A stretch of DNA of 64,000 nucleotides from Enterococcus devriesei (lineage in GTDB: Bacteria; Bacillota; Bacilli; Lactobacillales; Enterococcaceae): the NCBI RefSeq assembly GCF_001885905.1, contig NZ_JXKM01000004.1:186001-250000 (forward strand), in the 5' to 3' direction. Below the pieces are notes generated by a model. That model worked only from the letters and a program-made list of their open reading frames with translations, was not told where the DNA came from and searched no databases. The position numbers and the translations under genes are program-made. Position 1 is the stretch's first letter. Each line of letters begins with the position of its first letter. Of this stretch, positions 53,109 through 60,694 are shown in pieces.

Positions 53109-54227
53109 CTATCCTTCGCTGTTGTCCTTAAACAACTGACTTTCACGCCGCAGCTGATAGATTTTATGGATGTTGATGATTAATGTTTTAATTACCGCAT
53201 AGACCGGAATACAGATCAGCATGCCGACGATTCCCGCCACACTCCCGGCCCCGATCAAAACGAGAATGATCGTTAACGGGTGGATATTCAGTGACTTGCC
53301 AAATAGCAACGGTTTGATCAAATTGCCGTCTAATTGCTGAATGACCAACACGGAGATCGCCATGTAGAGCGCCTGCAACGGTGAAACAAACAGTCCGACA
53401 ATCACTGCTGGCACAGCTCCGATAAACGGGCCCACATAAGGAATGATATTGGTGACCCCACAGAAAATCGCTAACAACAAGCTATAGGGCTGACCAAAGA
53501 TCGTCATTGCGATGAAGCTCAAGATCCCGATGATGAACGCATCTAAGACTGTGCTGCTAATATACGCTGATAATGTCTCATTCAATTCCCGAACCGTTTG
53601 CCGTAACTCCTTGCGAATGGACAGCGGGAAGAACTGTGAGACAGCGTCTAAGAATTTGTGACCATCTTTAAACATAAAAATCAAAATAAAGGGCACGGTA
53701 AACAACAAGACTAAAAATTTCATCGCAAAGCTCATGATCCGTGACAAACTCGAAGTCACGCTAACGATTCCCAGCTTCACTAAATTATTGATCGTTAAGT
53801 TCGCCGAGGCTAACTGCTCTTCTAAATTAAAATTTTTGAATTCTTCTTTATTGGCCAATTCATTTAACCAACGGCCGGATTCTTCCGCGTACACCGGTAG
53901 ATTTTGAGTCAGTTGGACCGTCTGTTCGATCATCTTCGGTACCACATTCATCATGATCAAGACGATCACAACTGCCAGCACAACAAAGGAGATCAAAAAA
54001 CCGACGACTCGCGGTACGCCCCCTCGCTCCTCTAAAAAGACGACGATAGGATCAAACATGTAATAAAGAAAACCCGCAGTTAATAAGGGTAATAAAATTG
54101 CGGAAAGCATCCCCATCACTGGTTTAAAAATATTTGGCATTTGTAATAAAAAATAAATACCGATGATAGTTAAGACAATCTCAACTGTCCAGAAAAACAG
54201 CTTGGATTGCTTGAAACGTGTCAGCAT
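53109..54227 (-). CDS. AI-2E/PerM-family membrane protein (copy 1)
   Basis: 372 residues, about eight membrane segments with a long periplasm-type loop (about 90-150). Family blocks: PFIGAVPAVIVGLFVSP near 275-290, NLIKPLLFGKSLNIHPLTIILVLIGAGSVAGIVGMLICIPVYAVIK near 315-355. Known members are YtvI, TqsA and Na+/H+ antiporter-type proteins; the AI-2 export label comes from one member and is unproven. Divergent from the second copy. Confidence 0.88.
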   Translation of the reverse strand: MLTRFKQSKLFFWTVEIVLTIIGIYFLLQMPNIFKPVMGMLSAILLPLLTAGFLYYMFDPIVVFLEERGGVPRVVGFLISFVVLAVVIVLIMMNVVPKMIEQTVQLTQNLPVYAEESGRWLNELANKEEFKNFNLEEQLASANLTINNLVKLGIVSVTSSLSRIMSFAMKFLVLLFTVPFILIFMFKDGHKFLDAVSQFFPLSIRKELRQTVRELNETLSAYISSTVLDAFIIGILSFIAMTIFGQPYSLLLAIFCGVTNIIPYVGPFIGAVPAVIVGLFVSPLQALYMAISVLVIQQLDGNLIKPLLFGKSLNIHPLTIILVLIGAGSVAGIVGMLICIPVYAVIKTLIINIHKIYQLRRESQLFKDNSEG

Positions 54228-54472
54228 AAAAGCCTCCTTTTTAAGTCAAAAATTCTTACCCAATAGGATATGGCTTCATCTTATCATTAATCATAAAAAG
54301 TAAGAACGCTTTTGCTAAAATTAAAAAAGATTTTTGTGATAATTTACAAAATTTTATCCTGAAAAGTAAATCTAATTCATTGTGATCCAGTTTTTCTAAT
54401 CCTTTCTTAAGCCTATTTTTTGTTTATAAGTTTTTTCTTCGCTACAATAAAAGAAAAAAGGATTTGATAAAA

Positions 54473-55663
54473 ATGGAACGACCTTCGACAAAGGCGACCC
54501 GTTGGATCAAGTTTATCGGCGGCCGAAACCTCATCTTTACACTAATTGCTGGAGTTTTGCTGGGAGCCCTGATTTTTGTATTTTATCATGTGCGCTTCAT
54601 CTTCAACCCAGTGCTGGTTATTTTTAAAACAGTTTTTGCACCGCTTTTATTAGCACTGATCTTGTATTACTTGTTAGACCCGATCGTGAATTTTTTTGAA
54701 AAAAAGGGCGTTAAACGCCTCTACTCGATTATCGGCATTGTCGTCATGCTACTGTTGCTTATTGCAGCCATCATTATTTGGGCGGTCCCGCGGATTTATA
54801 GTCAGACGGCTAGTTTAGTCAATGACTTTCCTCAGCACGTCGAAAATTTTAATCAAGCTTTGGAGGAGCTATTGTCTGGAACGGTACTGCAAAATCCGCT
54901 GGAAGAACTTTTCGACTCGGTGGAAGATGTGGTCTATCAAGTGTTCAATACATTGTCTAATTCTTTGGGTGACATCCAAAGTTTTGTTGGGGACTTATTC
55001 TCAACCGTCAGTGGCTTTTTCGTCATTTTATTTACTGCACCCATTATCACCTTCTTCTTATTGAAGGATGCCAGCCAGTTTTACCGCTACTTTTTGAAAC
55101 TGCTGCCGCCTAGGTTTCGTGAAGACTCAAAGGAGCTGGGAGCGATCTTGAATAGCCAAGTTGGGGATTATTTGAAAGGACAATTCATTGTTGCTTTGGC
55201 GAATGGCTTGATCGTTTTTATTGGCTTCTTAATTATTGGTATGCCGTATGGCTTGCCTTTAGCTATTTTAGTGACTGTGACTTCTTTCATTCCCTACATT
55301 GGACCCTTCATTGCCTTTGTCCCTTGCGCCGTGATTGCTTTGCTACACTCTTTCCAAATGCTATTAGGCTTACTTGTGGTCTGGATTGTTGAACAAATCC
55401 TAAACGGTAACGTGATCGAACCTAAAGTTTTAGGCGACCAGTTGAAGGTACATCCAGTAACAATCGTATTAGTTTTATTAGTCATGGGAAACTTGTTCGG
55501 TCTATTCGGTTTAGTCTTTGGGATTCCGACCTACACCGTCTTTAAAGCCTTTGGCGTCTTCCTCTTCCGCAAATTTAAGCAACGTTACAATCGTTATTAT
55601 GGCAATGATGACGGCGAGTATGAAGACACCGAATTTTCGCAAGAAGAGTATCCGAATAATTAA
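54473..55663 (+). CDS. AI-2E/PerM-family membrane protein (copy 2)
   Basis: 396 residues from ATG 54473 (AAAAAAGGAT upstream). Similar fold and order: FAPLLLALILYYLLDPIVNFFEKKGVKRLYSIIG, PYIGPFIAFVPCAVIALL, ILNGNVIEPKVLGDQLKVHPVTIVLVLLVMGNLFGLFGLVFGIPTYTVFK. Its C-terminus is longer and ends in an acidic tail (YYGNDDGEYEDTEFSQEE). The two divergent paralogues are probably an old duplication; both may work together or on different substrates. Confidence 0.88.
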   Translation: MERPSTKATRWIKFIGGRNLIFTLIAGVLLGALIFVFYHVRFIFNPVLVIFKTVFAPLLLALILYYLLDPIVNFFEKKGVKRLYSIIGIVVMLLLLIAAIIIWAVPRIYSQTASLVNDFPQHVENFNQALEELLSGTVLQNPLEELFDSVEDVVYQVFNTLSNSLGDIQSFVGDLFSTVSGFFVILFTAPIITFFLLKDASQFYRYFLKLLPPRFREDSKELGAILNSQVGDYLKGQFIVALANGLIVFIGFLIIGMPYGLPLAILVTVTSFIPYIGPFIAFVPCAVIALLHSFQMLLGLLVVWIVEQILNGNVIEPKVLGDQLKVHPVTIVLVLLVMGNLFGLFGLVFGIPTYTVFKAFGVFLFRKFKQRYNRYYGNDDGEYEDTEFSQEEYPNN

Positions 55664-55703
55664 AAAAGTTGCAGACGAACAAGAGGCTCGTCTGCAACTT
55701 TTA
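55662..55703. terminator. Bidirectional terminator
   Basis: AAAAGTTGCAGACGA pairs with TCGTCTGCAACTTTT; four-base loop. Confidence 0.9.
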
Positions 55704-56873
55704 TTTATCTTGATTTAAGCGCAATACAAAGCGTTCCAAGCGTTGGATAGCTTCTTTCAGTTCATAAATCGAATAGGCATAAGATAAACGTAAGAAGCCT
55801 TCACCGCTTTGACCAAAGGCAGAACCAGGAATCACCGCTAGTTTTTCTTCCTCCAATAGCTTCATAGCAAATTCCTCACTGCTTAAGCCAAATTGACTGA
55901 TTTGCGGAAACAGATAAAAGGCCCCTTTGGCTTGATAACAAGGCAAGCCCATTTTTTCTAGCGCGTGGTGCAAGTAATTGCGTCGCTCTTCATAAGACAG
56001 CCGCATCGGCTCGACCGTCTCTTGCCAATCATCTTTCAAGCCTGCCAACGCCGCGTACTGACTTGCGGTTGGTGCCGCCATAATCGTGTATTGATGCAGC
56101 TTCAACAACTGTTCCATGAATACTTCCGGTCCCGCCACAAAACCTAGCCGCCAGCCGGTCATGGCGAAGCCTTTGGAAAAGCCATTGATCACGATCGTCC
56201 GCTCCCGCATCCCAGGCAATTCAGAGATACTGACAAAGGGCTCATCATAAACCAATTCCGCGTAGATTTCATCGGAAATGACTAGGAGGTCATGTTTCTT
56301 CACGACATCCGCGATTTTTATCAAAGCTTCCCGATCCATCGTCGCCCCTGTGGGATTATTAGGATAAGACAGGATCAAAATTTTACTTTTTTCCGTGATC
56401 GCCGTTTCCAGCTCCTCCGGTGTCAGCTTAAATTGATTTTGTGACTGTAAATTGATCGTTACAGGTACGCCGCCGACCATTTGCGCGATCGGTTCGTAGC
56501 AAACAAAGCTTGGCTGCGGGATGATCACCTCATCACCCGCCTCTACAAAGATCCGCAACGCCATGTCGATGGCTTCACTGCCGCCGACAGTCACGATGAT
56601 CTCGCTTTTCGGATCGTAGTGGACATGGTTGCGAAACTGTAAGTAGTCACTGATTTTTTGCCGCAGCTCCAACAACCCCGCATTAGCGGTATAAAAGGTT
56701 CGCCCCTCTTGAATCGAGCGGACACCTTCTTGCATCATGTGTGACGGAGTATCAAAATCAGGCTCCCCCACTCCAAGTGAGATCGCATCCGGTTGTTCTG
56801 AGACAATATCAAAAAATTTACGAATCCCAGAGGGCTGCAGTTCTGTGATCTTTTTCGCTAAAAAATTTCTCAT
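55701..56873 (-). CDS. Class I/II PLP aminotransferase (AraT/PatA-like)
   Basis: 390 residues. N-terminal RKFFDIVSEQPDAISLGVGEPDFDTP, SYPNNPTGATMDREAL near 170, ISDEIYAEL near 200, and the PLP-lysine motif INGFSKGFAMTGWRLGFVAG near 230-250 (Lys in SKG). It probably transaminates aromatic or branched amino acids. It overlaps the Lrp-family gene by four bases, a pairing common in Lactobacillales that implies control of amino-acid conversion. Confidence 0.9.
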   Translation of the reverse strand: MRNFLAKKITELQPSGIRKFFDIVSEQPDAISLGVGEPDFDTPSHMMQEGVRSIQEGRTFYTANAGLLELRQKISDYLQFRNHVHYDPKSEIIVTVGGSEAIDMALRIFVEAGDEVIIPQPSFVCYEPIAQMVGGVPVTINLQSQNQFKLTPEELETAITEKSKILILSYPNNPTGATMDREALIKIADVVKKHDLLVISDEIYAELVYDEPFVSISELPGMRERTIVINGFSKGFAMTGWRLGFVAGPEVFMEQLLKLHQYTIMAAPTASQYAALAGLKDDWQETVEPMRLSYEERRNYLHHALEKMGLPCYQAKGAFYLFPQISQFGLSSEEFAMKLLEEEKLAVIPGSAFGQSGEGFLRLSYAYSIYELKEAIQRLERFVLRLNQDK

Positions 56874-57364
56874 GGACTCACCTGAATTCTAGGGTCGGAA
56901 TCATCTTGATATAGATCAACGCCCCACTCTTTGTATTTATCTAATAAGAAATGCGTCTGAGTCCCAGAAACATCTGGGATCGAGGCTAAATTATTGGAAA
57001 TAAACTTAGAGATCTCCTTGATGTTGCGGCCTTGTAATAACAAAACAAAATCAAAACCGCCGCTAACAAAAAAGAAGGATTTGACTTCTGGAAATTTTCG
57101 CACCCGCTCAGCGATCTCGCGATAACCTTCTTCACCTTTAGGGATCGTTTGAACCTCTACTAAGGCTTCGATCCAATCATCCTCGACTTTATCCCAATCA
57201 ATCAGGGCTCGATAGCCGCAAATGACTTTTTCTTGTTCTAGTCGTTTAATTTCCGCCTGAACAATCACTTTCTCTTCGCCTAGCATCACTGCATATTCTT
57301 CCATACTCAAGCGGCAATCCGCTTCAATCAATTTCAATAATTGTTTTCGTTTCTTTTGATCCAT
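56870..57364 (-). CDS. Lrp/AsnC-family regulator
   Basis: 164 residues. Winged helix in the N-terminal 60 residues (LLKLIEADCRLSMEEYAVMLGEEKVIVQAEIKRLEQEKVICGYRALI) and an AsnC-type ligand domain (EALVEVQTIPKGEEGYREIAERVRKFPEVKSFFFVSGGFDFVLLLQG). Ligand probably an amino acid. It is cotranscribed with the aminotransferase, which it likely controls. Ribosome site AAAGGAG. Confidence 0.92.
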   Translation of the reverse strand: MDQKKRKQLLKLIEADCRLSMEEYAVMLGEEKVIVQAEIKRLEQEKVICGYRALIDWDKVEDDWIEALVEVQTIPKGEEGYREIAERVRKFPEVKSFFFVSGGFDFVLLLQGRNIKEISKFISNNLASIPDVSGTQTHFLLDKYKEWGVDLYQDDSDPRIQVSP

Positions 57365-57591
57365 GGGAAACTCTCCTTTGGTTTAACAAACTATCAGCTT
57401 TTTCTAATCTGTTCCTTAATTATTCCTAAAAAAAGAAAAACTGTCAAATAAATTTTAAAAATTCGTTTTTAGCATCGTTTCCACCGAAGTTCAAAAAATA
57501 TTTTACTTTTTTATAACACAAAAAGCTCGTTTCATAGTACAATATATGGGATGATTAACTAGAAAATCGTAAATAGACAGGAGGATTGTGA

Positions 57592-57921
57592 ATGGAGCCA
57601 GTAATCGAATTATTTATTGAAAAACAGAGACAACGCTTGGCCGATGGCAAGATTCGGCAAGAAGAATATGAAGCTTTTTTAGATGGAATCAATGACGCGC
57701 TATCTTTTTTAGGGATGCACTATGTCAACAGCTCAGAGACCGTCGAAAAAGATGAGCGAAAAGCCGCGACTTTTAATGAGATCGAGGAAAAATACAAGAA
57801 ATTTCGCGAAGTTGCTATGTATAAAAACAGTTTCTTGCGCGTGTCAGACATTATCAAGCATTCAGGTCTAATGACTGATGAGCTGAAAAAAATCACTGAG
57901 ACTGTACAGGAAGAACTATAA
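57592..57921 (+). CDS. Small helical hypothetical protein
   Basis: 109 residues, acidic and almost wholly helical (KQRQRLADGKIRQEEYEAFLDGINDALSFLGMHYV). No membrane segment or known domain. ATG preceded by ACAGGAGG. Immediately after its stop starts copy 2 of the 120-nt repeat. Confidence 0.65.
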   Translation: MEPVIELFIEKQRQRLADGKIRQEEYEAFLDGINDALSFLGMHYVNSSETVEKDERKAATFNEIEEKYKKFREVAMYKNSFLRVSDIIKHSGLMTDELKKITETVQEEL

Positions 57922-58039
57922 GAAAGGCTTTCGCGAACTCGTTTGGCTTATTGCCGATAAATCGAATTCGTGAAGTCGGACATGGCTAGACCTGCCGTAA
58001 AGCGATTGATTCATGTGAAAAATTTATGCTTTCTTTATA
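57920..58039 (+). repeat. 120-nt structured intergenic repeat, copy 2
   Basis: Ungapped match of 100/120 to 8611-8730. Its first two bases are the end of the stop codon of the 109-residue gene. Stem AAAGCG (57999-58004) / TGCTTT (58027-58032) shows the C-G counterpart of the T-A pair in copy 1. A terminator follows 12 bases later, as in copy 1. Confidence 0.8.
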
Positions 58040-58050
58040 AACTAAGAAAC

Positions 58051-58079
58051 AAAAAGAAGCGAACCCTCGCTTCTTTTTT
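58051..58079. terminator. Terminator after repeat copy 2
   Basis: AAAAAGAAGCGA pairs with TCGCTTCTTTTT; four-base loop. It also abuts the convergent HTH gene. Confidence 0.88.
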
Positions 58080-58080
58080 C

Positions 58081-58629
58081 TTACCCTTTAATCAATAATT
58101 CATTGTAAAAAGCCTGACCGATCTCCTTCAATTCAGTTTTGTTGAAAGACTTAGCGACCCACGTCGGCATCGGTGCTGCCACCATACCATAAATCTCGAT
58201 CAACGCTTGAACGAAAGCAGCAGCGTCTAATTGGTCGATCGCCTGACGCAATCGTTTCATTGGTTCTAGCAACTGACTTTCCGCCTGACGCCCGCGATAC
58301 AGTTGATAAATCTTCCGCCCTTCTGCTGCTGCTAACGAAAACAACGGCTTTTCTTCTGTTAGCGATTGGATACTTTCCTGCCTGTAGCGGTCATACCGTT
58401 GCTGCCACACTAATAATTCACGATAAACGGTTTCAATTTTTTGTTTACGTACCGTCGCTAATGCTTGATAAAAATCGATCGGTAATTTCTCCACTCGCCG
58501 TTCCCGTTTGATCCACGTCGCCAGGGTTGATTGAGGAATCCCCGCTAATTTGCCAAATTGTTCAACCGTAATGCCTAGATCACGACGGATATACATTTTG
58601 ATGGGGTGTTCGATCATCGTCAAGTCCAT
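58081..58629 (-). CDS. Helix-turn-helix hypothetical protein
   Basis: 182 residues. Residues about 12-45 (RRDLGITVEQFGKLAGIPQSTLATWIKRE) read as a helix-turn-helix of the Xre or HTH-17 type; the rest is helical, with Gln/Arg-rich segments and no known domain. AAAGGAG precedes the ATG at 11 bases. Targets unknown. Confidence 0.7.
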   Translation of the reverse strand: MDLTMIEHPIKMYIRRDLGITVEQFGKLAGIPQSTLATWIKRERRVEKLPIDFYQALATVRKQKIETVYRELLVWQQRYDRYRQESIQSLTEEKPLFSLAAAEGRKIYQLYRGRQAESQLLEPMKRLRQAIDQLDAAAFVQALIEIYGMVAAPMPTWVAKSFNKTELKEIGQAFYNELLIKG

Positions 58630-58679
58630 TTTCTAAACAACTCCTTTGCGATATTTATACTTCATTATATAAAGGGATT

Positions 58680-58729
58680 AAAAAAAAGCCAAGACAAATC
58701 ACGAGTCCATGATCTGTCCTGACTTTTAG
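58680..58729 (-). terminator. Terminator of the TMEM175-like gene
   Basis: AAAAGCCAAGACAAATCA pairs with TGATCTGTCCTGACTTTT using G-U pairs; the T-run follows on the minus strand. Confidence 0.75.
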
Positions 58730-59637
58730 CGTTTCTCATTACGCAGCTGCATTCTTTTTTCCGTCATTTCTTTTTGTTTGGCTAACTTTTGCTGCTGCTG
58801 TTGCAGACGAGAAATCTCCATCTCGACCCGATGCTGCTCCGGTCCACTTAGCTTAGACAAGTTTTTCTGCCGTTCTTCAACCTCTTGTTGAATCTGTTGG
58901 CCCCATTCATCCATGATCTGCTTCCAGCGATCCGGATTTTCACTTGAATTAGCCTTCATGGAATCCCGCAATAAACGTGAATAACGATTCATCGTATTGC
59001 CCCATAATTTATTGCGGTATTGGAAATAATCCGCCTGTTGTTCTGTATCCAGAGAAGCGACTAGATCGTCTTCCTCGCGATCGACAATATTTTGTAAAAA
59101 GGCCAAGATTGGCAAAATTAAATAAATAATCAAAGCAGCCCGAACATAAAAATGTCCAAAAACTAATAACGCGATTCGAAAACCAATCGCTACCATATCT
59201 TGACGATTCAATTCAGTGACTCGCCGCTTCCGCGATTTCTCGTCACTAATCGCCTGTTCCGTCAAGGTGACGATTAAGCGGCGCATGATCAGTATCACGA
59301 TCAAAGTCAGCACACCATAAATCAAGATCGTTTGTTGAATCGTATCCTCAATCAATAATCGCGTCGCCGAGGGCACCAATGAAAGGAAAAATAGCAGCAA
59401 TAAGTAAATCACTAAATTTTTATTTTTTACTTGCTCGATCCGATTAAAGGCATAGGCCGTTTGGAACCAAAGATTCGCCACAAAACAAAAGCTGATAAAA
59501 TAAATCCCGACTGCACTAAACAGTGAATGGATATCTACCGTACCAGTACTTCCATATTGAATCGGCAGCTCTAAAACAATAATAGTCAAAATAATCGCGA
59601 TGATGGCATCGCCGAACACAACGACTCGTTCCTTCAT
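58726..59637 (-). CDS. TMEM175-like (DUF1211) potassium channel
   Basis: 303 residues. RVVVFGDAIIAIILTIIVLELP at the N-terminus is a variant of the R-x3-FSD pore-helix signature of bacterial TMEM175 channels. About six helices to residue 190, followed by a long hydrophilic C-terminus with a Gln-rich coiled coil (SRLQQQQQKLAKQKEMTEKRM, about 270-298) not found in short members. It should conduct K+ leak; pore selectivity is not shown. Confidence 0.82.
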   Translation of the reverse strand: MKERVVVFGDAIIAIILTIIVLELPIQYGSTGTVDIHSLFSAVGIYFISFCFVANLWFQTAYAFNRIEQVKNKNLVIYLLLLFFLSLVPSATRLLIEDTIQQTILIYGVLTLIVILIMRRLIVTLTEQAISDEKSRKRRVTELNRQDMVAIGFRIALLVFGHFYVRAALIIYLILPILAFLQNIVDREEDDLVASLDTEQQADYFQYRNKLWGNTMNRYSRLLRDSMKANSSENPDRWKQIMDEWGQQIQQEVEERQKNLSKLSGPEQHRVEMEISRLQQQQQKLAKQKEMTEKRMQLRNEKR

Positions 59638-59710
59638 TTTCTCAACTCCTCACCCCTATCATAGCTCAATCTGGCAAAAAAGAGTATTCAGAAGAATAGA
59701 CTAAAAAGAA

Positions 59711-60598
59711 TCAGGTCACCGGCTTATTCGATAAACGAGTTAATAGGATTACCGAACCAATCACTAGCAAAAAGCCCATCAATTGAACCGGTGCAAAGTG
59801 ACTATGAAATAACAGGACGCTTAAGATCGTCGCAAGAATCGGCTCAACCACCGTCAAGACACCAGCAAGCGACGCCTCAATAAATCGTAAACTGGATAAT
59901 TGGAATAAAAAGGGCAGCGCTGTTCCAAAAATGATAATGCTGATTACCAAAAACAGCGAAAAGGCATCTAGCTGAAAGCCCGGCCGCCAAAGAGGCTGGA
60001 TTGGCTGAAACACGATTCCCGCAATCAGCATCCCTAGCCCGGCGATCCGCATCTCACCGTAGCGCACTAATAAGCTTCGTGGCTGCACTGTATAAAAAGC
60101 CAAGGTCAACGCCGATAAAATCCCCATCACAAAGCCCATTTGAGAGATATTCAAGCTTTGTAGCTGGCCTTCTGTCACGATCAAGAAGACCCCACCAAAG
60201 GTCACTAACAACAAAAAGACTTCTAACAAATTGATTTTCTTTTCCCGATTAAAGACTAAGAACAGAAAAATAAAAATCGGTCCGGTAAACTGCAAGATCG
60301 TGGCGATCGCCGCACCGCTGTATTGGATCGCTTTGAAATACGTGTACTGGACCCCCAACATCCCAACCAAGGAAAAAAGCAGCAGCCCGATCAGATCCTT
60401 CGGCGTAAATTTTTTTCGTACTCGCTGCTTCTGGGTCAAATGAAAACTAGTCAATAAAATCCCCGACACAAGCAGCCGCACACTAGCGAGCCACTCTGGG
60501 GAGACCCCATATTGTTCAAATAATAATTGGCACATAATGCCTGACAACGCCCATAAACTCCCCGCTGAACAAGCCAGCGCCACTCCCTTACCTTTCAT
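59711..60598 (-). CDS. EamA/DMT-superfamily transporter
   Basis: 295 residues with ten hydrophobic segments in two EamA halves (about 5-140 and 152-290). Motifs WALSGIMCQLLFEQYGVSPEWLASVRLLVSG and the repeat end FIEASLAGVLTVVEPILATILSVLLFHSHF are typical. Likely exports amino acids or similar metabolites; substrate unknown. Ribosome site AAGGAGCAC. Confidence 0.88.
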   Translation of the reverse strand: MKGKGVALACSAGSLWALSGIMCQLLFEQYGVSPEWLASVRLLVSGILLTSFHLTQKQRVRKKFTPKDLIGLLLFSLVGMLGVQYTYFKAIQYSGAAIATILQFTGPIFIFLFLVFNREKKINLLEVFLLLVTFGGVFLIVTEGQLQSLNISQMGFVMGILSALTLAFYTVQPRSLLVRYGEMRIAGLGMLIAGIVFQPIQPLWRPGFQLDAFSLFLVISIIIFGTALPFLFQLSSLRFIEASLAGVLTVVEPILATILSVLLFHSHFAPVQLMGFLLVIGSVILLTRLSNKPVT

Positions 60599-60645
60599 TC
60601 TGTGCTCCTTATCATTTTTTTCTCATTATAGCATTAAGAAAACAA

Positions 60646-60686
60646 AAAAAGAGACAAGCTCAAAAAAATTGTGCTTGTCTCTTTCA
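60646..60686 (-). terminator. Terminator of pepX
   Basis: AAAGAGACAAGC pairs with GCTTGTCTCTTT over a 13-base loop; A-rich before and T-rich after, so it works on the minus strand. Confidence 0.82.
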
Positions 60687-60694
60687 TTTAAAAC

